The notes below the pieces were generated by a model. It saw only the letters and a program-made list of their open reading frames with translations. It was not told the origin of the DNA and did not search any database. A stretch of 64,000 bases of DNA from Leisingera aquaemixtae (lineage in GTDB: Bacteria; Pseudomonadota; Alphaproteobacteria; Rhodobacterales; Rhodobacteraceae). The stretch spans positions 1 to 64,000 of the forward strand of contig NZ_CYSR01000011.1 of assembly GCF_001458395.1 (NCBI RefSeq), in the 5' to 3' direction. Made by a program: the position numbers and the translations under genes. This document shows positions 1 through 9,021 of the stretch, one piece after another. Every line of letters begins with the position of its first letter. Within the stretch, counting starts at the first letter, position 1.

Positions 1-306
1 GACAAAGATGCCCAGTTTGCGCAGCTCGTTGGAGGTGCGGGCTTGGCCATAGGCCGGGAAATCGGTGGCGGATTTGATGACCGCCTGTTCGGTCGCCTCG
101 TCAACCCGATTGGCCAAGTTAGGCTTGCGCCGGGTGCGCTCAAACAGGGCTTCGACACCTCCGTCCTCGACTGCTGATTTATAGCGGTAGAACGTGTCAC
201 GGCTGTAGCCCATCACCTGGCAGGCTTTGCTGACGTTGCCCAGTTCCTCGGCCAGTTTCAGCAGACCGGTTTTGTGTTTGATGATCTTATCAGTAGAGTT
301 CAGCAT
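1..306 (-). CDS. IS481-type transposase, N-terminal part (cut by window edge)
   Basis: Reading leftwards from an ATG at 304-306, the frame stays open to base 1, giving 102 codons of a protein that continues outside the window. The start resembles IS481/IS3-group transposases: a helix-turn-helix segment (LAEELGNVSKACQVMGYSRD, about residues 18-37), then a basic stretch containing FERTRRKPN that usually precedes the DDE integrase core. The core itself is not visible. Family is inferred from this N-terminal pattern only. It borders a resolvase on the same strand, so this end of the accessory block has seen transposition. A TGT trinucleotide near 416 could be the element end, but no partner repeat can be seen in the window. 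Confidence 0.8.
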   Translation of the reverse strand, partial: MLNSTDKIIKHKTGLLKLAEELGNVSKACQVMGYSRDTFYRYKSAVEDGGVEALFERTRRKPNLANRVDEATEQAVIKSATDFPAYGQARTSNELRKLGIFV

Positions 307-470
307 TGTGGTTGCCTCGTTTTGCGGTTGGGTTTGCACCACCATCAAAACGATCAACCATCATCTCCTTCAAGAGATGCGCCGCCCCCAGTTCAGCGTG
401 CTGAGAAGGGGGCGGTGTCAGATCACATCGAGACTAATTCAGATAAATAGCTCCAATGCCTATCGCAGAT

Positions 471-1043
471 TTAAGCGTCTTCTGGCGATCTCAGTTTATC
501 TATATGCCGTCGCAGCGTTTGCGGATGCACGCCGTAGGCCCAGGCGACGTCCTTGACCAATTCGCCTTTTGCCAAGCGCTTTTGCGCATCTTTGGCCTGC
601 TCAATGGTCATCTTCGGCACCTGTCCCAATCGCTTACCGTTCCGGCGCGCGATGGCGAGTCCCTGTTTGGTGCGTTCGGACAACCGGCTGCGCTCATGTT
701 CGGCCACGGCGGCCACCATGGTGAAGGCCAGCTTCCCATCCGCGGTGGCGGTATCCACGCCGAGAGAAACGATCTGGAGGCTCACGCCGCGTTCTTTCAG
801 ACTAGCCTCAATGTTCAGTGCATCGCGGGCCGAACGAAAGGCTCGATCCAGTGACCAGACCACCAGCGTGTCGCCCTTGGTCAGTTGCGCCAGAACAGCC
901 TCAAAGACGGGCCGCGACGGACCCATGGCGGATCGTTTCTCCACATGCAATTCATCGCAAATCGGCAGCAACAGATCGACCTGACGGTCTTCCCGCTGGT
1001 CCTCGGTGCTCACGCGAATATATCCGATCTTCATATGGTTCAT
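471..1043 (-). CDS. Serine recombinase (resolvase/invertase family)
   Basis: 190-aa small serine recombinase. The resolvase catalytic domain starts with GYIRVSTEDQ, whose Ser is the expected nucleophile (about residue 12). It continues through VWSLDRAFRSARD and the HERSRLSERTKQGL helix typical of Tn3 resolvase, Hin and Gin. The C-terminus (about 150-185, LVKDVAWAYGVHPQTLRRHI) is a helix-turn-helix DNA-binding domain. Such enzymes recombine short sites to resolve cointegrates, resolve plasmid multimers or invert DNA. No crossover site or invertible segment could be identified next to it. An internal Met three codons downstream (1034) is an alternative start. It fits a transposon- or plasmid-borne resolvase. 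Confidence 0.93.
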   Translation of the reverse strand: MNHMKIGYIRVSTEDQREDRQVDLLLPICDELHVEKRSAMGPSRPVFEAVLAQLTKGDTLVVWSLDRAFRSARDALNIEASLKERGVSLQIVSLGVDTATADGKLAFTMVAAVAEHERSRLSERTKQGLAIARRNGKRLGQVPKMTIEQAKDAQKRLAKGELVKDVAWAYGVHPQTLRRHIDKLRSPEDA

Positions 1044-1215
1044 TGCCTGTACCCCAGGAAAGCAGCGGCATCTGATGCCACAATAACGTTCCTCATCGTT
1101 TTGGGGGTGTCGGACTTGACAGCCTGCTCCGGCAAGTCCTTGTTCTTAAATATCTTCTGCAATCATTATACCTTTTTCGGCGCAGCAAAAGCAAATATAC
1201 CACTGACGAACGTCA

Positions 1216-1593
1216 ATGTGGGATAAAAGATTAGCAAAATTAACAGCTTATTCACCATTTTGTGGGATGATACTGGCAATAGCTGCGTTTCTCGCCACGG
1301 GCAAAAATGCGGCTGCGCTCACCGCCCAGGATGTAATGGAGAATATGTCTGCCGAAGAGCAGAACGCCTATATCTCCGGTGTGGTCGAGGGGCTGGCTTT
1401 TGCCCGATGGCTCGCCGACGAGCGCGATGAGACTGGCATGCAATGCATCTGGAACTGGTATCTGCACTCGGATCAACGGGCGCGGTTCAATGCCCAGATG
1501 GACTGGTTTGAGAAACACCCCGAACAGCAGGTCAGCACATTGATGTACGCGTTGATCCGGGAAGAATGCGGTGAGCAGGGAAGTAGGAGGTAA
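1216..1593 (+). CDS. Small exported protein, possibly Rap1a/Tai-like
   Basis: 125 aa, function unknown. Residues 1-35 have a basic start, a hydrophobic core (MILAIAAFLATG) and an AAA-type end, consistent with a Sec signal peptide; initiation could also be at the Met at 1267. The mature part has two cysteines (QCIWNWYL and REECGEQ) and the pattern SGVVEGLAFARW followed by HPEQQVSTLMYALIREECG. This faintly recalls Rap1a/Tai-type periplasmic proteins, but that is only a resemblance. A short palindrome TGACGAACGTCA (1204-1215) lies directly before the ATG and no clear Shine-Dalgarno is present. The stop overlaps the next gene's start (TAATG), so the two are translationally coupled. Confidence 0.7.
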   Translation: MWDKRLAKLTAYSPFCGMILAIAAFLATGKNAAALTAQDVMENMSAEEQNAYISGVVEGLAFARWLADERDETGMQCIWNWYLHSDQRARFNAQMDWFEKHPEQQVSTLMYALIREECGEQGSRR

Positions 1594-2366
1594 TGCTAAG
1601 ACAGGCGTTTGACAGATCACGATTGGCAGAACTGGCGCAGCACCAGCATCGCGTTGATGCCGACAAACGCCGCAAGCGGGACTTTGAGCATCGCCGTAAC
1701 GAGCGCGACCGCAAAGAAGAGATCGAAGACAAGGCTGAAGCGGCTATCGGCGCGATGGCCGCAGTAGCGTTCTCCCCTCCTGCAACAGTGCAGCAGATCG
1801 CAGCTTTTGAAGCCGATCTAACCCTCTATGACACCGCCACGGTTGATGCGCTCATGGCCAATGATCTGCAAATGGAAAAACTACGCGCCGACCTTGAGAC
1901 GCTGCTCAGCCAGGCCTTTGTCATGGAAGATGGCCGTCGCGTGTTCCGCACCGAAGACGGCACGCAAGTGTTTGATGAGTTTGGCGAGGACGTTGGGCCA
2001 GGCGAAATCGACCCGGCCACGATCCCGGACCACCATCCAACCTGGGAAGAGTTCTCGGCGCTCAAAGATCAATATGCGACGCTTCAACAGGAACGTGAAG
2101 CGCTGATTGAGTATCAGAAACAGCTTGATGCGGCGCGTGACGCACTCGCAGAAGGGGAGATCACGCAGGATGAGCTGGAAGAACTGCGGGCGGAGCTGAT
2201 TGAAGATACGCCGGAGGCCGTGAGAGCGCGTCTGCCGCAAGAACACCAAGCGGTACAGTTTGACGGTGATCGCAATTCTGTAGAGGTCGCGGCCAAACCG
2301 GTGAGCGGGGGCCCGTCGCTTGATGGATTGAAAGGGTTCGTCGTACCAGAACCAAATGGGGCGTAG
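1593..2366 (+). CDS. Coiled-coil protein of unknown function
   Basis: 257 aa, no recognised family and no signal peptide. The N-terminus is very basic (about residues 1-45, rich in R, K and H, with ADKRRKRDFEHRRNERDRKEE), suggesting nucleic-acid or membrane binding. The middle and C-terminal part (about 150-215) is acidic and heptad-like (LKDQYATLQQEREALIEYQK, then LAEGEITQDELEELRAELI), so a coiled coil is likely. Its ATG lies inside the TAATG overlap with the preceding exported protein and is preceded by a good GGAGG ribosome-binding site. Being coupled to an exported partner inside a mobilisable block suggests a plasmid-maintenance or transfer accessory role, which is only inference. Confidence 0.75.
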   Translation: MLRQAFDRSRLAELAQHQHRVDADKRRKRDFEHRRNERDRKEEIEDKAEAAIGAMAAVAFSPPATVQQIAAFEADLTLYDTATVDALMANDLQMEKLRADLETLLSQAFVMEDGRRVFRTEDGTQVFDEFGEDVGPGEIDPATIPDHHPTWEEFSALKDQYATLQQEREALIEYQKQLDAARDALAEGEITQDELEELRAELIEDTPEAVRARLPQEHQAVQFDGDRNSVEVAAKPVSGGPSLDGLKGFVVPEPNGA

Positions 2367-2714
2367 CCAGTCAAAACGAAGCTTGGGTCGCATGCGGCAA
2401 TGCGGAAAAGGTCTACAGTGAGCCCATTCAGCTGAAGACGCCAGAACTGCGCAAATTCGATGCAAGAAATCGTTCGCACAGAACCCGTGTGATTCTTTGA
2501 CCGAGAGTTCCGCCAGAAACCTACAATGGCTGCAATAGGGCGTCTCAACGAACTTCATTGATGTCCGCTGTGGACATTTTTCTGGCTGAACGCACGTCCA
2601 AGAGAAATTGAAGATTCCTCAATTGTCGAGGCTTCAATGGTATCGTTCAAATGGGACCGATGCTGTGCATGAAAGCAATGACGGCTTCCGCCGCTGCCCT
2701 GAAGGCCAACGCTT
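2367..2714. other. Gene-free stretch between convergent units
   Basis: 348 bases with no convincing gene. Short open frames on both strands overlap one another and lack ribosome-binding sites. A small hairpin, ATGTCC(2561-2566)/GGACAT(2572-2577), is followed by T residues and could end transcription of the 1216-2366 unit. The rest looks like degenerate intergenic or remnant sequence. Confidence 0.5.
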
Positions 2715-3923
2715 TCAATCGGGCGGAGGGATCGGAACCCCTGAACCAGCTTTATCATCTTTCGACTCTAAAGGATTAACTATGAAGTTATAGATGTTTT
2801 TCTGGAAAGTAACGGGCGCTGATTGACGTGGTTGTCTTTCGCTCGAACTAGAGTTTGCCGCACTGGAAAAAGCACTTAGCAATCCGAGAATATTAGAATA
2901 ATTTCCTGACTTAGCCGCTGCCTCGTCCTTACTGGCTGCGCTCGCAGCGAGTTGTTCGACGGCCTCTTTGCCTCTTGCAATGACCGCGACAGACTCCTGA
3001 AGCACGGCTTCCATGGACCGAGCAGATTTGGAGCCAAGACGGCCAGCAATTTCCTCAGACTTTTTTAAGGAATCTAATCCACCAAACTCCAACCTAGAAT
3101 TCCTAACGCCCTCCCGCAATAATTCGTACCAAGCAAAAAAGTTTGCCCATTCTCCCAAATTAGCTGCATCGGTTCGTATTCTTTTTAAATTCTCTATTTG
3201 AGCGTCCACCCTATTAAGCGCATCTTCGGCAGCGCCAGCTCTCTTCGCGAGTGCCGGCTGGATGTAAACGGCCATTTCCACCCAAATATAGTCAGTGCCG
3301 AGGATTGCGGATACGCCATCCGAGTTGATTTCCTCAAATACTTTCTGTAAGTGAAGCCCTCTATCGTATGCTTCATTTGACTCCCTGGACACATCTTCAA
3401 ATTTTGATTTTTCGCTTTCGAGAAATCCCAACTCCGAGTCTATTCTCTCCAACTCACCATAAATTAGATCCGTGACGCGAGAATACTCTCGAGCGGCAGT
3501 CATTGGATCACTTGAAATCAATTCTTGATCAATTGCGAAATCGGGCGTTCGCCATTTTCCAAATCGAGCCGCTCCGCTCAATGTCGAGATGTCATTATCG
3601 ATAATGCGCTGTACCCTTTCGAGGTCAGTCGCTTCGCCAGACCAGACACTTACGGCCCTGTCAAGCAAATCCACAGCATCTTTTAATTCTAGAATTCCGT
3701 CAACCACACTACTAAATAACCCGGAAGCCGAGTTGCTAAAACCTCCGTAGTTTCGAACGACTCCTGCAGTGTCTGATTTTTTGACCGACTCGAAGAACTG
3801 TTTCGATTGTTCATCTAAATCTTGTGCCTCTGTCAACGCAACCTCCGAAATTAGGGTAAAAATGAGAAAAACAGAAATGAAGTCGAAAGGTCTTCTCGTT
3901 CGAGCAACTGTCTCAATGGGCAT
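2715..3923 (-). CDS. Exported helical protein, second gene of an accessory pair
   Basis: 402 aa, no recognised family. An N-terminal segment (FDFISVFLIFTLISEVALTEA, about residues 13-33) reads as a Sec signal or anchor. The rest is almost entirely predicted helix with long charged, coiled-coil-like stretches (for example YGELERIDSELGFLESEKSK and LNRVDAQIENLKRIRTDAAN). A low-complexity Ser/Ala segment (about 345-365) and a tail ending in IPPPD follow. It starts one base after the stop of the Tat-exported gene at 3925 (TGACATG), so the two are co-translated. Base composition is clearly more AT-rich than the core genes, consistent with horizontal acquisition. A two-component envelope complex, pore-forming pair or surface structure are all possible; the sequence does not decide. 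Confidence 0.75.
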   Translation of the reverse strand: MPIETVARTRRPFDFISVFLIFTLISEVALTEAQDLDEQSKQFFESVKKSDTAGVVRNYGGFSNSASGLFSSVVDGILELKDAVDLLDRAVSVWSGEATDLERVQRIIDNDISTLSGAARFGKWRTPDFAIDQELISSDPMTAAREYSRVTDLIYGELERIDSELGFLESEKSKFEDVSRESNEAYDRGLHLQKVFEEINSDGVSAILGTDYIWVEMAVYIQPALAKRAGAAEDALNRVDAQIENLKRIRTDAANLGEWANFFAWYELLREGVRNSRLEFGGLDSLKKSEEIAGRLGSKSARSMEAVLQESVAVIARGKEAVEQLAASAASKDEAAAKSGNYSNILGLLSAFSSAANSSSSERQPRQSAPVTFQKNIYNFIVNPLESKDDKAGSGVPIPPPD

Positions 3924-3924
3924 G

Positions 3925-5340
3925 TCAAAGTTCGCTAATATCTTTGTTCAACTCCGTCAGCCAACTATCCATTTCTATAAATCCAACTTCGCGCCAGCGT
4001 CTCATCGACATTTCAAGGAGCAACTCTGACATAACCCTTAGTTCATTTCCTCGAATACCTTGAAGAACCCGGTTAGCGATCTGTTGAGCGTATGCCTGCG
4101 GATCCGTGTCCTTGAATCCAGGGCAGAAGAACTCGCCTACGTCGAGTGGTAGGTGCAAGTAATCAGTCGGCCTTTGCCTATTTCCCGGCCAAACACCTCT
4201 TGGCACTCTAGCAAACTCATTTTTATTGAACTCCGATATTTGGCGTACGGAGATCGGTCCATTTCTCCTAAAATAGAAATCGACTTGGTCAAATCCAACA
4301 AACGGCGAGACGCGGTATTCTGTCGGTGTATCGCTGAATGTCGGGTTCAAAATCAATTTTACTGGTGCCAATAGCTCAAAAGTTCTCCAGTAGGGATCTA
4401 CACTGGTACCGTGTCTCTTTGCCCATTCAATGTCATTGCTGTTGTGGCCGTTCCGGCATGGAATCATTGTAATATAATTACGAAAGAAAGTGTCGATCTG
4501 AATTTTCTCGTGTTCCCTTATTGATGGATCGAACATATCGAATTGCTGTGCAATGTATCTGTACCAATAGACCCAAGGAGCGCCAATCTTTTTTCGATTC
4601 GGTGCAGCAAACATGCGTTGTTGAAATTCAACTTGCGTGGGCAGGATTGAAGTCTTTAAATATTCAATAACGTCACCCATCGCTCGGACCAATCCCCTAT
4701 ATCGCGCCGAAGTGGGAAACTCTTTTAGGGCAGAATCAAGCGCAACGTTCTTCAGACCGGGGGCCATCATGAAATATGTATTAAGGGCAGTGACCGTGAA
4801 AAGAATTCCATCATACCCGGCGTCGCCCTGAAGATTTGAAGATTTTACATCCGAATCCAGATTACTAACAGATGTCCAAACAGCTTGAGATAATTGGTCG
4901 AAATCGTTTTTGATGTCTTCGACATTGTTTCCTGCTAGTATTGAGTATTGGATGTCTTGTAATCGTCGCATATGAGTTAGCGCATCTACTTGCTGTTTCC
5001 GCAATGACTCATTTTCTAGAAAATTCGGTATCTGCCCTTCTAACTCTTCAAGTTTCGAGTGAACTTCTGAAATGCTCTCGAGTGTTAGCTGCTGCAATTG
5101 GATAATTGTATCTAACTTGGCATTGAGAATGGCGTGGCGCTCGCCTTCGCCGCCCCTTTTCCCAAACATGTTCGACAAAGCGGAAGCAATCGAAATGGTT
5201 GCCGCAACGCCTGCTGCCGTAATTTCGGCTTTTGCTGGTGCGGGGAAGATAACTCCCGACGTACCGGCTAGAATACCTGCGGTGAAGGGCGAAATACTCA
5301 ATTTCAAAAAGTCACGTCTCGAAGAGTGTTTCGCCACCAC
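3925..5340 (-). CDS. Tat-exported helical protein, first gene of an accessory pair
   Basis: 471 aa, no recognised family. The N-terminus has a twin-arginine signal: SRRDFLKLS (residues 7-15), a hydrophobic stretch, and an APAKA-type cleavage site near residue 38. Next come a hydrophobic, small-residue stretch (ITAAGVAATISIASALSNMF) and a predicted coiled coil (KLDTIIQLQQLTLESISEVH onward). The remaining ~300 residues contain many aromatics (for example APWVYWYRYIAQQFDMF). GTG at 5340 (alternative GTG at 5337) is preceded by a strong GGGAGG. Tat export implies that it folds, or binds a cofactor or partner, in the cytoplasm before export. No cofactor motif is visible. It is coupled to the exported gene downstream. 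Confidence 0.78.
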   Translation of the reverse strand: MVAKHSSRRDFLKLSISPFTAGILAGTSGVIFPAPAKAEITAAGVAATISIASALSNMFGKRGGEGERHAILNAKLDTIIQLQQLTLESISEVHSKLEELEGQIPNFLENESLRKQQVDALTHMRRLQDIQYSILAGNNVEDIKNDFDQLSQAVWTSVSNLDSDVKSSNLQGDAGYDGILFTVTALNTYFMMAPGLKNVALDSALKEFPTSARYRGLVRAMGDVIEYLKTSILPTQVEFQQRMFAAPNRKKIGAPWVYWYRYIAQQFDMFDPSIREHEKIQIDTFFRNYITMIPCRNGHNSNDIEWAKRHGTSVDPYWRTFELLAPVKLILNPTFSDTPTEYRVSPFVGFDQVDFYFRRNGPISVRQISEFNKNEFARVPRGVWPGNRQRPTDYLHLPLDVGEFFCPGFKDTDPQAYAQQIANRVLQGIRGNELRVMSELLLEMSMRRWREVGFIEMDSWLTELNKDISEL

Positions 5341-5585
5341 CTATACCTCCCGCGTAGGTTTCCTTCGCTGCTGTACGCCCGGAGCGGGTTTAATCGGCGG
5401 CTGAAACTCCCGGACTCGAAGGCTCAACAGAGCTTGTGTAAATGTATCGAATATAGACCTGGGTTTCAGCATACATAAAATTCAGTCAAAGAGCTAGTAG
5501 TCCACGAGTTATTTCGCAGCGACCAGAATCCGTTTCCGGTTATTCGTTGATGATCGTTTTGTCCCGCATGGGGGTCGGTCTGACA

Positions 5586-8312
5586 TCATTGTCTTGGTCC
5601 ACTTCTTCTGCGGTGTGACCAAAACGATTGCGTTATCGATCTTTTTTCGAAACACGGACGCCGATCCTGCCCGTTGATGTATAGTTTGACTCTGTCCCGG
5701 TGCCGGGTCATTGCAACGTATGTCAGCGGTGCATCCATAGTTCGGGAGGCGAGGATGTAGGATCTGTCGATGGTTACACCTTGAGACTTGTGTATGGTGA
5801 CAGCATAGCCGTGGTCGAAGGCACGGTAGATTTTTGGGTTGAAGGAGACTTTGCGCCTTTGCCCGTCGTCACTATCGAGCTCAACTGTGATTTGGTTCTC
5901 TGTGAATTTGATGACCGTGCCGAGCATGCCGTTCTTCACGCCGGTGGTTTTTTCGTTTCGAGTGAAGACCATGCGGTCTCCTTCGGCGAACGCGCGCGGG
6001 CCGGTTTCAGTGTCGTAGATCGTTTCGGGGTTCGCGGTGCCGGATGAGCGACATGCCGACCGAAGGACTTGGTTGAGCGCATAGACATCTTTACGGCGGT
6101 GGGCGAAAGCGAGACGAGAGGTACTGTCCCCGTTCAATTCCACATCTGCCATGTAGTCTTCAACCAGGGCCGCCAAGGCCGTATCGCGAGACCAGCGGTT
6201 AGTGATCAAACCGTGCTGATCATAGCTTTCGATGGCCTCAAGAGTACGGCCTTCGGAAAGATCGCGGGACGCCTGTTTCTGCCAGTCTTCGCGCTGGCGG
6301 TAGATCTCGTTAAGCTTCGCCGCGCCATGAGTTTCGATCAGGCGACGGAACGGGTGTCCGGCCTCTATCGGTTGCAATTGATCCGGGTCACCGACCAGCA
6401 CCAGTTTTGCACCGATGCTCTGCAATTTGCTGGCAATTCGCATCATTTGGCGGGTGCCAATCATGCCAGCCTCGTCCACGACAAGGACGTCTCCGGGGGC
6501 AATCGGTTCGTATCCGTTTTTCCAACTCGCTTCCAATGAGGCCAAGGTGCAGGATGTGATGCCTGAAGCGGATTTCAAACCTTCGGCGGCTTTACCGGCC
6601 AGCGCCGCGCCTTGAACGGTGATGCCTTGTTTTTCCCATGCCGCACGCGCGGTTTTCAGCATGGTGCTTTTTCCCGCACCGGCCAACCCGACCACGCAGG
6701 CGAGGCGTTCCGGTCCAAGAATATGGTGCAGTGTTGACCGTTGTTCTTCGCTCAAACGACCACCAAAAGCCTTCTGCATGTCAGCATCCTGTTTGCGGAT
6801 AGCAAGCTTGATATGCGAGGCATCCACTGCAGCGCTTTTCGAGGCAGACAGTGCGGCACCGCTGGCACTCAAAGCGATTTCAGCAGCGCGGTAGTCTCTG
6901 GTCGTGACATCGCCGCCCTCGCCAAGCTGTATGAGATTGGTCGAGGACATGGCGGTATCCGCCGCCGCCCGCAATGCCATCGGGTCGGGAATGCGTTTCG
7001 CAAGTTCGCGCAAAACATCGGTGCGGGAAAAACGCGCTTTCTTGTGAGAGATGTGATCCAGGATCAAAGCCGGATCAGCAATCAACTGATCCTTTGTGAA
7101 CGGGATGTCGTCCGGTGGCAGGACGAGTTTCTGCCTTGGATCTGGGCGAATTGCGGTTTCAAACGACGCCGAAAGCGCTTGCAAAATGTCAGGCTGAGAC
7201 AGGTCGCGTTCCAGCGCACGGCGTTCCGATAAGTGCTGATCGATCAGATCTTGTTGCTCCTGTCGATCGCGTGCCTCAGCGGACTTCGCCTCAAGGACGA
7301 TGCTCGCCACCAAGGTTTGGTAACGGCCCGTGACGCGCGCCCAGATGGCTTTCAGGCCCATTGGCAAGCGTTTTTGTCGGACTTTCAGTTCGGCAATCCG
7401 GCGCGCTTCCTGCGTGGCCCGCAACTTCTGTCTTTCGCGTCGCTGTCGTTCCACCAACGCCTTGCGTCTATGCTCAGCGTCGGGATCAGGTTCTGCGTTC
7501 GACAGCGATGCGGCCCGCGCGTCTATTTCCCTGAACGCCGCTTTGGCTTCTTCGATGGACCAGAGCGCGTCTTCCGACCCAAAGCGGGCGCGCAACTCTT
7601 TCGGTTTCACACCGCACCAGCGCGACAGCGACCAGATTTTTCCCGAGGCATCCACGGCGACAAGCCCGCGTCGGTCCCCACGGGCCAGCATGTAGCCTTC
7701 TTCCCAGAGCGCTGCGGCGAAGGCTGAGCGGGAATCCGATTGGTCCCAACAACGCCGGAACAGGGCTTTCAACTCTTTCGGATCAGCCTGGGCGCGCCGG
7801 GCCTGTCCGGCTTCCTGACGGGAGAAGTTCTTCCCATCGCGGGCGTCGGGGTCGCGGAACCCCTGCGGCATATCCCACTCATGGGTGCGATACAGTTCGC
7901 GCGAGATATCCATTAGCTTGCGCTTGTAGTGCGACAGCTTGATCGCCTTCATTTGGCCCGCATCAATCCGGGACCAGACACAATGAGCATGGCGGCGACC
8001 CAGTTTCTCATGGAAGACGACAGCGCGCGGTTGGCCGCTGAGGCCGAGCTTTTTTCCAACCACTGTGATCGCCGCTTCGAACATCTCGATCGATACCGTT
8101 GGGCCAGGCGGCGGATTCAGTGACAGCGAGAACAGGTAATTCTGGCATTGCGTGCCGCCGGATATCGCTTCGGCTTCAGCAAAGGCTGCATAAAGGTCAT
8201 CGGCCACGAAGCCTTCAATCGCATGCACGGTCACATGGTCATTATCACGGGGATTGAGGAGATGCCGCGCCAGTTCAGCCCCAAAACCGCGTTCATTGCC
8301 TTCAAGGATCAT
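5586..8312 (-). CDS. Relaxase-helicase fusion (MobA/TraA-like)
   Basis: 908 aa. Residues ~1-150 form a relaxase domain: the metal-binding histidine motif GRRHAHCVWSRID is at about 105-117. Relaxases nick oriT and stay covalently attached to the transferred strand. After a charged linker (~270-370) comes a RecD2/TraA-type SF1B helicase: Walker A GLAGAGKST (~542-550), Walker B VLVVDEAG (~609-616), GDPDQLQPI (~641-649) and the late motif VTIHKSQG. Together these supply the nicking and unwinding steps of conjugative DNA processing. The start overlaps the end of the MobC-like gene by 11 bp. No mating-pore genes are present in the window, so any transfer would need helper functions. The protein appears intact. 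Confidence 0.93.
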   Translation of the reverse strand: MILEGNERGFGAELARHLLNPRDNDHVTVHAIEGFVADDLYAAFAEAEAISGGTQCQNYLFSLSLNPPPGPTVSIEMFEAAITVVGKKLGLSGQPRAVVFHEKLGRRHAHCVWSRIDAGQMKAIKLSHYKRKLMDISRELYRTHEWDMPQGFRDPDARDGKNFSRQEAGQARRAQADPKELKALFRRCWDQSDSRSAFAAALWEEGYMLARGDRRGLVAVDASGKIWSLSRWCGVKPKELRARFGSEDALWSIEEAKAAFREIDARAASLSNAEPDPDAEHRRKALVERQRRERQKLRATQEARRIAELKVRQKRLPMGLKAIWARVTGRYQTLVASIVLEAKSAEARDRQEQQDLIDQHLSERRALERDLSQPDILQALSASFETAIRPDPRQKLVLPPDDIPFTKDQLIADPALILDHISHKKARFSRTDVLRELAKRIPDPMALRAAADTAMSSTNLIQLGEGGDVTTRDYRAAEIALSASGAALSASKSAAVDASHIKLAIRKQDADMQKAFGGRLSEEQRSTLHHILGPERLACVVGLAGAGKSTMLKTARAAWEKQGITVQGAALAGKAAEGLKSASGITSCTLASLEASWKNGYEPIAPGDVLVVDEAGMIGTRQMMRIASKLQSIGAKLVLVGDPDQLQPIEAGHPFRRLIETHGAAKLNEIYRQREDWQKQASRDLSEGRTLEAIESYDQHGLITNRWSRDTALAALVEDYMADVELNGDSTSRLAFAHRRKDVYALNQVLRSACRSSGTANPETIYDTETGPRAFAEGDRMVFTRNEKTTGVKNGMLGTVIKFTENQITVELDSDDGQRRKVSFNPKIYRAFDHGYAVTIHKSQGVTIDRSYILASRTMDAPLTYVAMTRHRDRVKLYINGQDRRPCFEKRSITQSFWSHRRRSGPRQ

Positions 8313-8784
8313 ATCCCGCGTCTCTGGGGCTCAGCGATTTTTGACGGGATTGAGGACACGTTTGAGCGGAGCGTGGCAGCGTCGCCATCGAACCGGGAGG
8401 CGCGGAGTGTTTCCCAAGCGCCTGCATCAGCAGCGACCGGATCGACAGCACGTGCGCATAGGCCTCGGCAATCTGTGCTTTTTCACGCTCCCCAATCATC
8501 AGTGCACCAATATTGGCATGGTAGGCAAGTTGGTTGAGATTGCTGGCAATGCGCGATTGCCCGAGCATAGCCAACGCTTCAGCGGCAGCCTTCTTGTCGG
8601 TAACAACGCTCTTGGGCCGATGCCTGCGCCGTTTTTCTTCCTTGGCAAACACACAAGCCCGGATATAGGCCGACAGGGTCGTACCCGCCGCCAGTTCTTC
8701 CAGCCGTGCCCGCTCTTCAGACGTGAGGCGCAACGTTACCGGTGAAATAGCCGTCCGTTTCGCGGTTTGCGTTGACCTACTCAC
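8302..8784 (-). CDS. MobC-like relaxosome accessory protein
   Basis: 160 aa. The N-terminal half (about residues 16-50) looks like a ribbon-helix-helix DNA-binding domain, with SPVTLRLTSEERARLEELA and then LSAYIRACVF. The segment LGQSRIASNLNQLAYHANIG (about 84-103) is the signature of MobC-type mobilisation proteins, which bind near oriT and help the relaxase open the strand. Start is GTG at 8782-8784, overlapping the stop of an upstream remnant (GTGA). Its end overlaps the relaxase gene, so they form one operon. The oriT is expected nearby but could not be recognised. Confidence 0.88.
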   Translation of the reverse strand: MSRSTQTAKRTAISPVTLRLTSEERARLEELAAGTTLSAYIRACVFAKEEKRRRHRPKSVVTDKKAAAEALAMLGQSRIASNLNQLAYHANIGALMIGEREKAQIAEAYAHVLSIRSLLMQALGKHSAPPGSMATLPRSAQTCPQSRQKSLSPRDAGYDP

Positions 8785-9021
8785 AGCGACGGCCCTCGCA
8801 ACGGCGCGCGGCAGGAGGTATTCTGCTGGGGGCTCTTCTTTGCGTTCTTGGCTTGTCCAGAAGCCGCTACTTCGAACTCCCGAAGCTTTTCAACAAGGTT
8901 AGGCTCAGCCTTCAAAACCGCGCCCCACTCCTCCAACTCATTAAGCAGAGAAACGAGCGTTGCTGGTTCTAGGTTAGTCTTGTCATCTGCACCAGTTTTC
9001 TCCGCAGTCTTGTGAATGATC
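8781..9021 (-). pseudogene. 3' remnant of a gene upstream of mobC
   Basis: In the frame ending at the TGA in 8781-8783 there is about 80 codons of protein-like sequence. It has a charged N-part (KTAEKTGADDKTN), an amphipathic helix (ATLVSLLNELEEWGAVLKAE) and a basic tail (GQAKNAKKS). No start codon or ribosome-binding site is present in this stretch. Upstream of ~9,020 the sequence becomes GC-rich and no longer resembles this gene. It therefore appears to be the C-terminal end of a gene cut off where the mobile block joins the polysaccharide locus. Its stop overlaps the mobC start (GTGA), so it was once the first gene of the mob operon. Identity is unknown. Confidence 0.5.

Noticed and set aside
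416-420. TGT sequence as end of the IS element
   Set aside because: No matching inverted repeat or target duplication visible within the window.
2555-2793. Short frames on both strands between the two accessory units
   Set aside because: They overlap one another and the 3' end of the exported gene, without start signals.
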